From: Propionispira raffinosivorans DSM 20765
GTDB taxonomy: Bacteria > Bacillota > Negativicutes > Selenomonadales > Selenomonadaceae
NCBI RefSeq assembly: GCF_000381065.1
Contig: NZ_KB905843.1
Coordinates: forward strand, 62,001 to 126,000
DNA length: 64,000 nucleotides
Direction: 5' to 3'
Part shown: in pieces, positions 41,915-50,933 of the stretch
Layout: each line of letters begins with the position of its first letter
How positions within the stretch are numbered: position 1 is the first letter of the stretch
Notes under the pieces: generated by a model
The model's database searches: none
The model's input: only the letters and a program-made list of their open reading frames with translations
What the model was told of the DNA's origin: nothing
Made by a program: the position numbers and the translations under genes

Positions 41915-42178
41915 TCATTCCGCAGTCGACGGCATTTTGGCATAAATCGTCTTCGTACTTACATTTGGCAGCATACCCAGTTTGCCTGATAATGCACTGA
42001 TTTCGTCCTGCGGTGCATCCATAACAATACTGATAACCGAAATATTTCGCTTGTGGTAAGGAATCCCCATACGCCCCACAATATATGTACCATATTCTTC
42101 TAAAATAGAATTCATTTTACTAACAGAATCTCGGTTTCCCACCATAATTCCAATCAGTGCCACACGTGTTTCCTCCAT
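41915..42178 (-). CDS. TM1266-type iron-only hydrogenase regulator
   Basis: 87 aa from the ATG at 42176-42178, seven bases after GGAGGAG; the frame stays open far upstream but without that site. The ACT-like/NikR-C-like fold reads T-R-V-A-L-I-G-I-M-V, G-R-M-G-I-P-Y and I-S-V-I-S-I-V-M-D-A-P, as in TM1266 proteins that sit next to hydE/hydG. It lacks a DNA-binding domain. It is first in the operon with hydG and hydF. Confidence 0.88.
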   Translation of the reverse strand: MEETRVALIGIMVGNRDSVSKMNSILEEYGTYIVGRMGIPYHKRNISVISIVMDAPQDEISALSGKLGMLPNVSTKTIYAKMPSTAE

Positions 42179-42437
42179 ATAAGAACTCCTCCGTTCAGAC
42201 ATAAAAAAATCCTGTGCAGCCAAGGCACAGGAATAGTATATACACCAAAATTTAGACAATAAATCAAGTGTCACTATAACTCGCCTTCTCATTCAGGACG
42301 AACCTTCATGAAAATCAGCACGATTACTTTTATCCAAAATTCGGTTTGTTGTCAGGTAATAGAATCTATCCCTAAGCAACGCACCCGCTATTAAAAATAA
42401 GTATAGCACCGTTTTAGCGAAAAAACCATACTTATTT

Positions 42438-42548
42438 AGCTAGCTGCTTAACCTTATAACCCTTATCCGTATATCGTTTGGTACAATCTCCATACGACAT
42501 TGACGGCGGTACATAACAACGATACTTTGCGCACCAAAAATATTTTTT
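42438..42548 (-). other. in-frame extension after the acr3 TAG stop
   Basis: Directly after the TAG of acr3 the same frame runs for 36 sense codons (K-K-Y-F-W-C-A-K-Y-R-C, then Y-V-P-P-S-M-S-Y-G-D-C-T-K-R-Y, ending K-V-K-Q-L-A-K) before TAA. Another frame is open here as well, so this may be chance, a decayed tail, or readthrough. Confidence 0.3.
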
Positions 42549-43616
42549 CTAGCTTTTTTCTTTAATTGATTGAGACTCAACGTCAAACCAATGCCGCGTC
42601 CGGTTGCAGAAGCTACAGACCGACAACATAACGGGAACTTCCACCAGCACACCAACAACAGTAGCCAGTGTCGCACCTGACGTCAAACCGAATAAGGAAA
42701 TAGTAACCGCAACCGCTAATTCAAAAAAGTTGCTAGCTCCGATGAGGGCCGCTGGTGAAGCGATATTATGTGGTACTTTAAAATACCGGGCCAAACCATA
42801 AGTTAACGAGGAATTAAAATAGACCTGAATAATAATTGGGATGGCAATCAGAATAATACTAAACCAATTATTGGTAATGACTTCCCCTTGGAAAGCAAAA
42901 ATAATAATGAGTGTTGCTAGCAAAGCAATAATAGTTACTGGTTTTAAAGGCATCAATATGGTGTCATTAAACCACTTCTCACCATGGGATGGAATCAATA
43001 TCCGTCTAGTAACATAACCCGCAACTAATGGAATGACAATATAGAGCAGCACCGACATAAACAATACATCTTTAGGTACGACAATGTCAGAAACCCCTAA
43101 TAAGAGCATAACAATTGGTGCAAATAGAACCAGCATAAGCAGATCATTGACAGCTACCTGCACCAATGTGTATGCAGGATCACCGTCCGTCAAATAGCTC
43201 CACACAAATACCATGGCTGTGCAAGGTGCCGCAGCTAGAATAATAGTGCCAGCTAGATATTCATTGGCCATTTGCTCACCAATCATACCAACAAAAAGAT
43301 ATTTGAAAAAGAACCACCCCAGTAGTGCCATGCTGAATGGTTTTACTAACCAGTTGACAAACAAGGTGATGAATAGTCCTTTCGGTCTATCGCCAACTTT
43401 AAGAATGGCTGAAAAATCGATTTTCAACATCATGGGATAAATCATCAGCCAAATTAAAACAGCAATAGGTAAATTCACGTGACTGATTTCCATTTTGCTC
43501 AGTGAATCAACCACCCCAGGTAATAACTTGCCAAAACCAATACCAATAACAATACATAATGCCACCCATAAGCTTAAATACCTTTCAAAAAAGTCCAACC
43601 GTTTTTCTGTAGACAT
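42549..43616 (-). CDS. acr3: arsenite efflux permease Acr3
   Basis: 355 aa, ten hydrophobic helices. The Acr3 hallmark A-A-P-C-T-A-M-V-F-V-W-S with the essential Cys is at about 130-142, and G-A-S-N-F-F-E-L-A-V-A near 295. It exports As(III)/Sb(III) by proton antiport. The start codon follows AAGGAGGTC. It lies 115 bp after arsR on the same strand, forming a two-gene ars operon with no arsenate reductase or ArsA. An in-frame stretch follows the TAG stop; see 42438-42548. Confidence 0.93.
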   Translation of the reverse strand: MSTEKRLDFFERYLSLWVALCIVIGIGFGKLLPGVVDSLSKMEISHVNLPIAVLIWLMIYPMMLKIDFSAILKVGDRPKGLFITLFVNWLVKPFSMALLGWFFFKYLFVGMIGEQMANEYLAGTIILAAAPCTAMVFVWSYLTDGDPAYTLVQVAVNDLLMLVLFAPIVMLLLGVSDIVVPKDVLFMSVLLYIVIPLVAGYVTRRILIPSHGEKWFNDTILMPLKPVTIIALLATLIIIFAFQGEVITNNWFSIILIAIPIIIQVYFNSSLTYGLARYFKVPHNIASPAALIGASNFFELAVAVTISLFGLTSGATLATVVGVLVEVPVMLSVCSFCNRTRHWFDVESQSIKEKS

Positions 43617-43731
43617 TGAAATAGACCTCCTTCTAATTTTAAAAATCCTTTATTAGTATTAGGAAAAGAAACTGCTCGCTGCTACACACTATGATCTCTT
43701 TATTTAAAAAGAATGATATGTTTAGTATTTT

Positions 43732-44103
43732 TTAGTTGTCAGCAATTCTAACAATTTTTTCACAACTGCCGCCTCTCTCTTTGTACTTTTTCAGTCGCGC
43801 CACATCTTTTTGGCATTGTGGAATTTTGTCCAATTCCTTTTTCAAAAGCTTATTTACAAATGAATATTCCTCAAGTATTTTTTCATTAACTCGATAGTAT
43901 ACCCACTGTGCTTGTTTTGTGCCGGTAATCAATTTTGCATTTTTTAATTTGGTTAAATGCCTTGAAGCATTAGACTGGTTAAGTTTTAATATTTCTTCCA
44001 AATCACACACGCATAAAGTTTCTTTGTATAATACGTTCAAAATTCGAATTCTTGTTTCATCTGCCAAGGCTTTAAGCACTTCTACAATAACCACTATTTC
44101 CAC
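43732..44103 (-). CDS. arsR: ArsR-family arsenic-responsive repressor
   Basis: 123 aa winged helix: K-A-L-A-D-E-T-R-I-R-I-L at the start, E-T-L-C-V-C-D-L-E-E-I-L holding the As(III)-binding Cys pair in the alpha-3 helix, L-N-Q-S-N-A-S-R-H-L-T-K-L as recognition helix. A third Cys lies toward the C-terminus (Q-C-Q-K). It releases the promoter when arsenite binds. First gene of the ars operon. Confidence 0.92.
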   Translation of the reverse strand: MEIVVIVEVLKALADETRIRILNVLYKETLCVCDLEEILKLNQSNASRHLTKLKNAKLITGTKQAQWVYYRVNEKILEEYSFVNKLLKKELDKIPQCQKDVARLKKYKERGGSCEKIVRIADN

Positions 44104-44345
44104 CTCTTCATGTAATATTTTTTGTCCATCATCTTCCCCACCCCAAGAAAAATGAACAATCTCCAGTATATGATACTATGCCAAGTATACCCATACGTAT
44201 CAATAAAATTTCAATAGCAACATAAACTCCTTAAAAAGTAGTCTCTGTTTTATATTCTTTATTAATTTTTCTTTTTCTTTACTACAAAAACAATATTACT
44301 ATATTCGATTTTAATCATATACTTTTCATGTTAAAGAGTCAATAA

Positions 44346-44383
44346 AAAAAGATGTTTCTCGTCACACTGAGAAACATCTTTTT
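44346..44383. terminator. terminator of the orphan ABC ATPase gene
   Basis: AAAAAGATGTTTCTC (44346-44360) and its complement at 44369-44383. The rest of 44104-44437 is AT-rich with no gene. Confidence 0.8.
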
Positions 44384-44437
44384 CAAGAGATTTAAGCGTA
44401 TTATCTATCTTGTATTTCGTCGTAAACTATAAAATCA

Positions 44438-45232
44438 TCAAGCGGGCTGACCAATATCTGCTGGCAAGTAGAGACATTGATTCATCGCATCGTGCGGAAG
44501 TTTCATTGTTTTGTCGTCTATATCATATAACTGACGCAGTATTTCTAAGGTAAAAACTTCTTTGACATTACCATCGGCTATGATATTTCCCTGCTTGAGA
44601 GCTAATAGGCGATCACTAAAACGTGCTGCTTGATTTAGATCCTGCATGGTAATTAGAATCGTGAGTCCTAACTGATTTTTGAGACGTTTGAGCAAAGTCA
44701 TCACTTCAAGTTGTTCATAAATATCAAGGCCAAGAATTGGTTCCTCGATTAAAAGGACCTCCGGTTTATGCGTAAGTGCCATTGCAATGGATACACACTG
44801 CCGCTGTCCCGCTGTTAATTTTGACAGGCGCAGCATCGCGAGATTTTCGATATTCACGAAGGCAAGCACTTCTTCTACCACAGCGACATCCGCTGGATTT
44901 TCCCGAAATAGGAGTTTGCGATATTTAAGCTGTCCATAAAACATCCAGTCATACACGGTCATATCTTCAGAAACTTTTGGAGACTGTGTTAAAAAAGCAA
45001 TTTTTTTGGCAGCCTCCCATGGTTTCAAGATTCGAATATCTTGTGTTTCCAACAAAACGGCTCCCGTCAAAGGTTTCAAAACTCGTCCTAAAATTTGTAA
45101 TAAAGTGGATTTTTCTGAATCAGCTGCACCTATCAATGAAATAATTTCCGGTTTTTCAACGGAAAAATCCATATAATCGGATATTCTGTAATTTTTATAT
45201 TGCAACCGCAATCTTTCTGCTTGTAAAATCAT
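44438..45232 (-). CDS. orphan ABC ATPase with degenerate nucleotide motifs
   Basis: 264 aa, closest in order to FecE/BtuD-type iron or cobalamin ATPases. Every key motif is altered: Walker A G-A-A-D-S-E-K-S-T (the last Gly of G-x-G-K replaced by Glu), signature L-T-A-G-Q-R-Q, Walker B L-L-I-E-E-P with Asp changed to Glu, and the switch His replaced by Gln (I-T-M-Q-D-L-N). ATP hydrolysis is doubtful. There is no permease or binding protein nearby. The frame is nevertheless intact, suggesting a retained regulatory role or early decay. Start at the ATG 45230-45232. Confidence 0.8.
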   Translation of the reverse strand: MILQAERLRLQYKNYRISDYMDFSVEKPEIISLIGAADSEKSTLLQILGRVLKPLTGAVLLETQDIRILKPWEAAKKIAFLTQSPKVSEDMTVYDWMFYGQLKYRKLLFRENPADVAVVEEVLAFVNIENLAMLRLSKLTAGQRQCVSIAMALTHKPEVLLIEEPILGLDIYEQLEVMTLLKRLKNQLGLTILITMQDLNQAARFSDRLLALKQGNIIADGNVKEVFTLEILRQLYDIDDKTMKLPHDAMNQCLYLPADIGQPA

Positions 45233-45434
45233 CACTGACTCATCCCCTTTTCGCTCAAACATCTTAAACTATACCTATGTACAATGGATGTTATTCTTCT
45301 TATTCCCCATTGTATCGATATTCATTATCATTGTCAACCAATTCTTTTTCAAGCTTTTCTATATTCTATTTTGTCTATCTAAAATATATGCTATAGTATT
45401 ACATGATATATTCAAAGAGTATGGAGGATTTTCT

Positions 45435-46001
45435 ATGTCATATACAAATTTCCAGGTAGGCGAAAAATTCCCGCTGCCCATCAGCACACCCGGTGAAGGC
45501 GGTCTTTTTCAATATGATATCAATGGACTTATGTTTATTTTAAAACTTAATAAAACAGATATAATTGCGGTGGAAGCATTTCGAACCGGCAAAATGGAAC
45601 TTGCTCTGTTCGCCGAAAATGATATACTTTTTTTTCTTTATAAAATTGATGGGATTTTTAAAGACGATTGGGGCGACTGTCCTTATAGTGTAAAGTTTCA
45701 AAAAGCAGCAATGCGACCTGATTTCAATAAGCCTCAGGAAGCGGAAATTCATCTTTATTTAGTAGATAATCGTCTTGATGTATTATTAGCTATGCGAACA
45801 ATCAAATTAAATGACGAATTCCAAACGAAGCTGCGGACCGCTACACAAGAACAGCTGAACAAGCCATTCAGTAAGGATGAATATATGACGTCCGTGCAAA
45901 ACGTCTGGAGAAAATATACCTCAGCCCAAATGCGGGAAAAAGCAATTGCTGTTCAAGACGTAGCCTTCGCACTGCCAACAAAAACGCCCCCACTGCATTA
46001 A
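45435..46001 (+). CDS. hypothetical protein, 188 aa
   Basis: The start is the ATG at 45435 behind GGAGG. It begins M-S-Y-T-N-F-Q-V-G-E-K-F-P-L-P-I and is a mostly beta protein with hydrophobic strands (F-F-L-Y-K-I-D-G-I-F, E-I-H-L-Y-L-V-D) and a helical end. No signal peptide. Family not recognised. Followed by a shared terminator. Confidence 0.65.
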   Translation: MSYTNFQVGEKFPLPISTPGEGGLFQYDINGLMFILKLNKTDIIAVEAFRTGKMELALFAENDILFFLYKIDGIFKDDWGDCPYSVKFQKAAMRPDFNKPQEAEIHLYLVDNRLDVLLAMRTIKLNDEFQTKLRTATQEQLNKPFSKDEYMTSVQNVWRKYTSAQMREKAIAVQDVAFALPTKTPPLH

Positions 46002-46012
46002 GCAGCAAAAAT

Positions 46013-46049
46013 AAACGCCCTTGATCCGAATAACGAATCAAAGGCGTTT
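46013..46049. terminator. bidirectional terminator
   Basis: AAACGCC-CTTGAT-CCG...CG-AATCAA-AGGCGTTT, between convergent genes. Confidence 0.75.
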
Positions 46050-46118
46050 ATGTGTTTCATGGTTTAGTGGTCGGTTTATTTGAAATAGGAGGAGGAAATT
46101 CTATTGTAAAGCGACAAA

Positions 46119-46436
46119 TCAATCGTTGGAATCATTGCTACCAAGGCTCATGGAATGAGCTGGGCTCAGAGAAGCATTTTCGCCTTCGGAACCATTGCTG
46201 GCATTACTTTGATTACTGCCAGTACTCATCACATGAGCTACACTTGTTGGTGCATTTGGTCCATCAATTGGATCTGTTGCATTGCTTTGGTTGCTGCCTG
46301 TACTCATTACATGTGCCAAACTAATTGTTCCCTGATCGGAAGCGGCTGCCTGTACTGCCTGATTGCCAAAGCCTAAACCAAAAACTGCTGCTGCCATAAG
46401 GCCGCTTACTACTAATTTATTTAAATTCTTATTCAT
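46119..46436 (-). CDS. small secreted Ser/Asn-rich repeat peptide
   Basis: 105 aa from the ATG at 46434-46436 with AAAGGGAG upstream. A signal peptide (L-V-V-S-G-L-M-A-A-A-V-F-G-L-G-F, cut near V-Q-A-A) leads to three repeats of A-H-V-M-S-T-G-S-N-Q-S-N-A, the last as A-H-S-M-S-L-G-S-N-D-S-N-D. No Cys, no enzyme motif. The mature ~75 residues would be disordered. Surface or signalling peptide is a guess. Confidence 0.6.
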   Translation of the reverse strand: MNKNLNKLVVSGLMAAAVFGLGFGNQAVQAAASDQGTISLAHVMSTGSNQSNATDPIDGPNAPTSVAHVMSTGSNQSNASNGSEGENASLSPAHSMSLGSNDSND

Positions 46437-46454
46437 TATATTTACTCCCTTTAT

Positions 46455-46472
46455 TTCCATATGTATATGGAA
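46455..46472. promoter_or_regulatory. palindrome upstream of the repeat-peptide gene
   Basis: TTCCATATGTATATGGAA, 18 bp with near-perfect dyad symmetry just ahead of the ribosome-binding site; operator or mRNA leader hairpin. The remainder of 46473-46813 shows nothing definite. Confidence 0.4.
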
Positions 46473-46813
46473 TCTTTTTATATTTTAAGCTGCTGTCGAA
46501 AAATCATCTACAACATTCGATGTTTTGATGCATCGTCCGTATTTTTTATCGGCAACTTCTCTGCGATAGCTTATGTTCTATATATTACAGGAGATGTGTG
46601 AAGATGTTGTGAAGAACTTTTGAAGATATTATGTCTTTTTCAATACAATTGTGAAGATCATTCATAATATATGACAACTATATATAACAAGTGGAATAAT
46701 TAATACAGTTTATCTTTCAAGAAGGGACTATCGTTCCTAAATTAGATGACTAGCAAAAGAATTCTATGTTACAATATTTCTTATAAGAAATTCATCTTGA
46801 GGAGTGAACAGGA

Positions 46814-47665
46814 ATGAAATTTGATTATCATATGCATTTTGAATATGGATCCTATGACCTTGACTGGGTTCAGGGATTTTTTACAAGTGCCGCAGCACGT
46901 GGCATTGATGAAATCGGGATTTCAGAACACAGCCATGGGTTTAGTGATTTTAAGGATCTATATTATGAAGATCTTATACTCAATGATTCGTTTGTTGGTT
47001 CCTTTCAACAAAAATGGCTGAAAGAAAATAAGTTTAAATACAGTCTCGATGATTATTTCACATTTATGGATACACTGAAACAGAAAGGCTATCGAGTAAA
47101 AACTGGCATTGAAGTCTGCAATTTTCAAAACCAGGCAAAGGTAAAGGACATACTGGATCGCTACCCGTTTGATTACATCATCGGTTCTGTACATTTTTTA
47201 CGCGGCTGGGCTTATGATTCATCTGCCATCAAAGCTGAATGGGAAAACCATGCGCTGTCCGATATCTACACCTGGTATGCTGAAGAAGTTGAAACCTTAT
47301 GCGCCTCTGGTCTGTATGATGTATTAGGGCACCCATTTAATATACGACTTTTTAAGTTTCTGCCTGAATTTGATGTTACCCCAATCTTAGAACGTGTAGC
47401 CTTGGCACTAAGTCAAGCAAATATGGCCATTGATATCAATACGGGTACATTTTATCGTTATCCAATTGCTGAAATTTCTCCTTATCCAGATTTTCTCAAA
47501 ATAGCAAAAGAGTATGATTTACCAATCATCACGTCGTCAGATGCACATAAGCCAGAAGACTGCGGACGCTACATTGAGGATGCAATTGTCTATGCCAAGC
47601 AGTATGGATATGATTCTTGTTTACAATTTACACAGAGACAGCGAACCAGCATAAAATTCGATTAA
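46814..47665 (+). CDS. PHP-domain phosphatase, histidinol-phosphatase-like (HisJ/HisK)
   Basis: 283 aa. Metal-binding PHP motifs: Y-H-M-H-F-E at the start, I-S-E-H-S-H-G, G-I-E-V-C, G-S-V-H-F-L, D-V-L-G-H-P and S-S-D-A-H-K-P-E-D near the end. HisJ-type enzymes dephosphorylate histidinol phosphate; other members hydrolyse other phosphate esters. No his genes adjoin, so the substrate is open. AGGAGTGAAC ribosome-binding site. Confidence 0.85.
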   Translation: MKFDYHMHFEYGSYDLDWVQGFFTSAAARGIDEIGISEHSHGFSDFKDLYYEDLILNDSFVGSFQQKWLKENKFKYSLDDYFTFMDTLKQKGYRVKTGIEVCNFQNQAKVKDILDRYPFDYIIGSVHFLRGWAYDSSAIKAEWENHALSDIYTWYAEEVETLCASGLYDVLGHPFNIRLFKFLPEFDVTPILERVALALSQANMAIDINTGTFYRYPIAEISPYPDFLKIAKEYDLPIITSSDAHKPEDCGRYIEDAIVYAKQYGYDSCLQFTQRQRTSIKFD

Positions 47666-47710
47666 AAAAATACCGCAGTGGCAAAATAATTTGCTGCTAC
47701 GGTATTTTTG
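47664..47710. terminator. terminator after the PHP gene
   Basis: AAATACCG-CAG..GCAAA...TTTGC..CTA-CGGTATTTTTG. Confidence 0.75.
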
Positions 47711-47829
47711 TCTATATACTACAATTAAATACATTATATCCAACCTATCAGTCTGCCAGAAATGGGATATAGGGTACCCCGTTCCTGACGATTGCCAAAT
47801 GCATTCTATATATATGAATTACATCTCGA

Positions 47830-48954
47830 TCAGATTTCAATCAATGTATATTTTCTCGTTCCCAAACCAATTTTTTCGGCATGATCAAGACAAACCGTCC
47901 AATTTGTATTCGGACTTATATTATGAAAATGATCATGTTTTTTTGCTTCTTCAGGATTTTGCTGAATCTGTTCTTCCAGTAAAGACCGACCGAGCACAGG
48001 CGCAGCATTTACAAGATCCGCACAAGCTTCGTCGAGTGCAACCGGATCAAAAGAAGCCGCCATGCCGATATTTGGTACAACAGCTGCATCATTTTCTGCA
48101 TGACAATCGCAAAACGGTGATACATCGACAATTAAACTGATATGAAAATGTGGCCTGCCATGCAAAATAGCAGCAGCATATTCTGCCATTTTTTTATTTA
48201 CCATATCACATGAAGCATCCCACGCTGGTGTAATCGCATTAAAATGACAGGCTCCAATACAACGGCCGCAGCCAACGCATTTGTCCAAATCGATTTTTGC
48301 TTTTTTATTTGTAATAACAGGTGCATCATGGGCGCATATTTTACGGCACGCACCACAGCCCACACAACGTTTTTCAATCACTTTCGGTTTACCATCACTG
48401 TGCATTTCCATTTTTCCAGCACGAGATCCGCCACCCATACCGATATTTTTAATTGCCCCGCCAAAGCCAGTTAGTTCGTGACCTTTAAAATGAGACAGTG
48501 TAATAATGATGTCCGCATCCATCAGAGCTGTACCTATTTTAGCTTCTTTGATATATTGACCATTTGGCACTGGTACATAGGCTTCATCCGTACCTTTTAG
48601 TCCGTCGGCGATAATGATCTGACAGCCTGTAGTAAACGGATTAAAGCCATTTTCATATGCAGCATCCATATGTTCCAGCGCATCTTTACGTCGTCCCACA
48701 TAAAGAGTATTACAGTCCGTCAGGAAAACTTTACCGCCCAAATTTTTGACCGCATCAACCACAACTTTAGCATAATTCGGCCTTAAATACGATAAATTAC
48801 CCGGTTCACCAAAATGAATTTTAATGGCTGTGAATTTTTGCTTAAAGTCGATTTGCTCAATACCGGCTTTCTTGATTAACTTATCCAATTTTTGTAATAA
48901 ATTCATACCTGATGCAGCTCTCATATTTGTAAAATATACATTTGATTTTTCCAT
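47830..48954 (-). CDS. DUF362 ferredoxin-type iron-sulfur protein
   Basis: 374 aa. The DUF362 domain (residues ~1-190, with K-I-H-F-G-E-P-G-N and S-H-F-K-G-H-E-L-T-G-F-G-G-A) precedes two 4Fe-4S motifs: C-V-G-C-G-A-C-R-K-I-C and C-V-G-C-G-R-C-I-G-A-C. DUF362 proteins are electron carriers or enzymes of unknown reaction. It follows the MerR gene by 49 bp, and both probably read from the MerR-type promoter at 49479-49509. Confidence 0.88.
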   Translation of the reverse strand: MEKSNVYFTNMRAASGMNLLQKLDKLIKKAGIEQIDFKQKFTAIKIHFGEPGNLSYLRPNYAKVVVDAVKNLGGKVFLTDCNTLYVGRRKDALEHMDAAYENGFNPFTTGCQIIIADGLKGTDEAYVPVPNGQYIKEAKIGTALMDADIIITLSHFKGHELTGFGGAIKNIGMGGGSRAGKMEMHSDGKPKVIEKRCVGCGACRKICAHDAPVITNKKAKIDLDKCVGCGRCIGACHFNAITPAWDASCDMVNKKMAEYAAAILHGRPHFHISLIVDVSPFCDCHAENDAAVVPNIGMAASFDPVALDEACADLVNAAPVLGRSLLEEQIQQNPEEAKKHDHFHNISPNTNWTVCLDHAEKIGLGTRKYTLIEI

Positions 48955-49003
48955 TATTTTCTCCTTTGAATGTGTTTTAGTCGAATTTTAAAACGCGAAG
49001 GAT

Positions 49004-49447
49004 TTACGAAACATTCGCAGTGATAAATTTAGTTGTGGTGGAAGCCGCAGTTTCGCAAGTATCCTTGTTATGGACCGCTTCCGTACCAGCTTCTACCGCC
49101 TTTGTATAATACCAGATCTTATGGTTGATTTTTTCCATGCAGTCTTGAAGTTCCGACATTTGTTCCTGAACTTCCTTTTGATGACGTAAAAACATTGTAA
49201 GTCGTTGCTGCAAAGTAGCATCGCCTTCTCTACACCAATTGATAAATTCGCGAATATTTTTCACAGGCATTCCTGTCCGTTTCAAACATGTAATAAGATT
49301 CAACCATTCAAAATCACTTTCTTTAAAATCACGATTTCCGGCTGAAGTACGATCAACAAAAGGCAAGAGTCCTTCTTTGTCATAATAACGCAGTGTATAC
49401 GCTGTCAAACCACTTCTTTTCGCAGCTTCAGAAATAGTACACCCCAC
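49004..49447 (-). CDS. MerR-family regulator
   Basis: 147 aa. I-S-E-A-A-K-R-S-G-L-T-A-Y-T-L-R-Y-Y-D-K-E-G-L-L at 4-28 is the MerR helix-turn-helix and wing, followed by the dimer coiled coil (~80-120). No metal-type Cys pair in the usual place; closest to aldehyde- or multidrug-responsive members. It lies behind a 19-bp-spaced promoter with a central palindrome, the MerR hallmark, and in front of DUF362. Confidence 0.88.
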   Translation of the reverse strand: MGCTISEAAKRSGLTAYTLRYYDKEGLLPFVDRTSAGNRDFKESDFEWLNLITCLKRTGMPVKNIREFINWCREGDATLQQRLTMFLRHQKEVQEQMSELQDCMEKINHKIWYYTKAVEAGTEAVHNKDTCETAASTTTKFITANVS

Positions 49448-49478
49448 AATGCATGCCTCCTTATAGTTTACTATCTAA

Positions 49479-49509
49479 ATTATACAGATTAGAGTTAACT
49501 CTAAGTCAA
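49479..49509 (-). promoter_or_regulatory. MerR-type promoter with overlapping palindrome
   Basis: Minus strand: -35 TTGACT (49504-49509), a 19-bp spacer, -10 TATAAT (49479-49484). The 16-bp palindrome TTAGAGTTAACTCTAA (49489-49504) occupies the spacer. MerR regulators activate such overlong promoters by DNA distortion. Confidence 0.8.
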
Positions 49510-49545
49510 GCTTTTTTTCTATTGTACTCTATATAAAAATAAGAA

Positions 49546-50889
49546 TCAAACCGTCCCCATTATTTTTTTATTTTTCCAGGCTCCACTATGCCAGCGATAA
49601 ACAAAAATAACGGCTCGTACACATTCATCGGCTGCCATGCCGATCCAGATTCCGACCAGCCCCATCCCCATGACAATACCAAAGAAATAGGCAAGACCAA
49701 CAGCCGTACTCCACATGCTAATGATCCCCACAACCACTGGCATTTTTATATCACCAGTTGCCTGGAGTGCCCGGACCATCGTGATGTTAATTGAACGTCC
49801 AATTTCCAGAAAAATATCGACAAAGAGAATCTGCTTACCTAGTGCTAATATTTCTGGATCTTTCGTGAAAATTCCCAGTACATAATCACTGGAAAAATAT
49901 AAGATAATAATCATACCTACAGCAATCGTCACTGCAATCCGCACCGTATACCAAACACGCTGTTTAACCTCATCATATTTCCCGGCTCCAATCAGATAAC
50001 CAACGACCACTTGCATTGCCGCTGAAATTGCCAAAGAGTATACATAGGCAAACATCAATAAGATATAGACATATACCTTGGTATTGATAACCACTAACCC
50101 AAAAACATTGACCATTTTCATGATGGTGGTCTGTGACAATTGATACGATAAAGCTTCTCCACCCGTCGGAATGCCAATACTGAGGATTTTTTTGATCGAC
50201 TCCCAAGGAAAGGGCTTTAAATATTTCCAAGAAATTTCCACGTCCAAATTTTTTCGGAACAAATAATAGATGATGATTAAACCCAAAACTTTACTGATGT
50301 TGGTCGAAATAGCAACCCCCATAACACCTAAAGCTGGGACACTGCCAAAACCATATATCAATAAATAATTGCCGCAAATATTAAAGATATTCATAATACT
50401 CGAAACAATCATCGTCGTTTTCATTAAAGAATAACTGCGAAAACATGCTATAAATGAAAAATACAACGCTTGAAAAACGATACCACCGGCGTAAATTGTA
50501 AAAAAAGTACTTGTTTCGGGCATAATTGATTCCGGTACCTGCAGCCAATGAAACATCGGTTCCTGAAATGTAATGAGTAAAATACTTGCGACTAAACCAA
50601 AAACACCATTCATCACTAACGATACCGTAAATATTTCTGAAATTTTCTTATGATTTTTCGAACCTAAATACTGCGTTAATAAAATGGTAGTTGCCATACA
50701 CATTACCGTCAATAAAATAATAATGACATTCATGATCTGATTACCATTGCCAACAGCAGCTACAGATGGTTGTGAATATTGGCTGATCATAAATTGATCA
50801 ATATTCCCTACCATTAACTGTAAAAATACTTCAATAAAAATAGGCCAGCTCATTTTAACAATGGACTGCTTATTTAAATTCATCTGCAT
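49546..50889 (-). CDS. MATE-family efflux transporter
   Basis: 447 aa, twelve hydrophobic helices in two halves; Q-L-M-V-G-N-I-D-Q-F-M near the start and the duplicate Q-V-V-V-G-Y-L-I-G in the second half match MATE exporters, which move cationic drugs by Na+ or H+ antiport. Substrate unknown. A strong AGGAGGAGG ribosome-binding site precedes the ATG. It ends just before the MerR promoter, so it is not part of the MerR-DUF362 transcript. Confidence 0.88.
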   Translation of the reverse strand: MQMNLNKQSIVKMSWPIFIEVFLQLMVGNIDQFMISQYSQPSVAAVGNGNQIMNVIIILLTVMCMATTILLTQYLGSKNHKKISEIFTVSLVMNGVFGLVASILLITFQEPMFHWLQVPESIMPETSTFFTIYAGGIVFQALYFSFIACFRSYSLMKTTMIVSSIMNIFNICGNYLLIYGFGSVPALGVMGVAISTNISKVLGLIIIYYLFRKNLDVEISWKYLKPFPWESIKKILSIGIPTGGEALSYQLSQTTIMKMVNVFGLVVINTKVYVYILLMFAYVYSLAISAAMQVVVGYLIGAGKYDEVKQRVWYTVRIAVTIAVGMIIILYFSSDYVLGIFTKDPEILALGKQILFVDIFLEIGRSINITMVRALQATGDIKMPVVVGIISMWSTAVGLAYFFGIVMGMGLVGIWIGMAADECVRAVIFVYRWHSGAWKNKKIMGTV

Positions 50890-50933
50890 ATAAACCTCCT
50901 CCTAAAACTCCCTATAAATAGAGCTGCAGGGTT

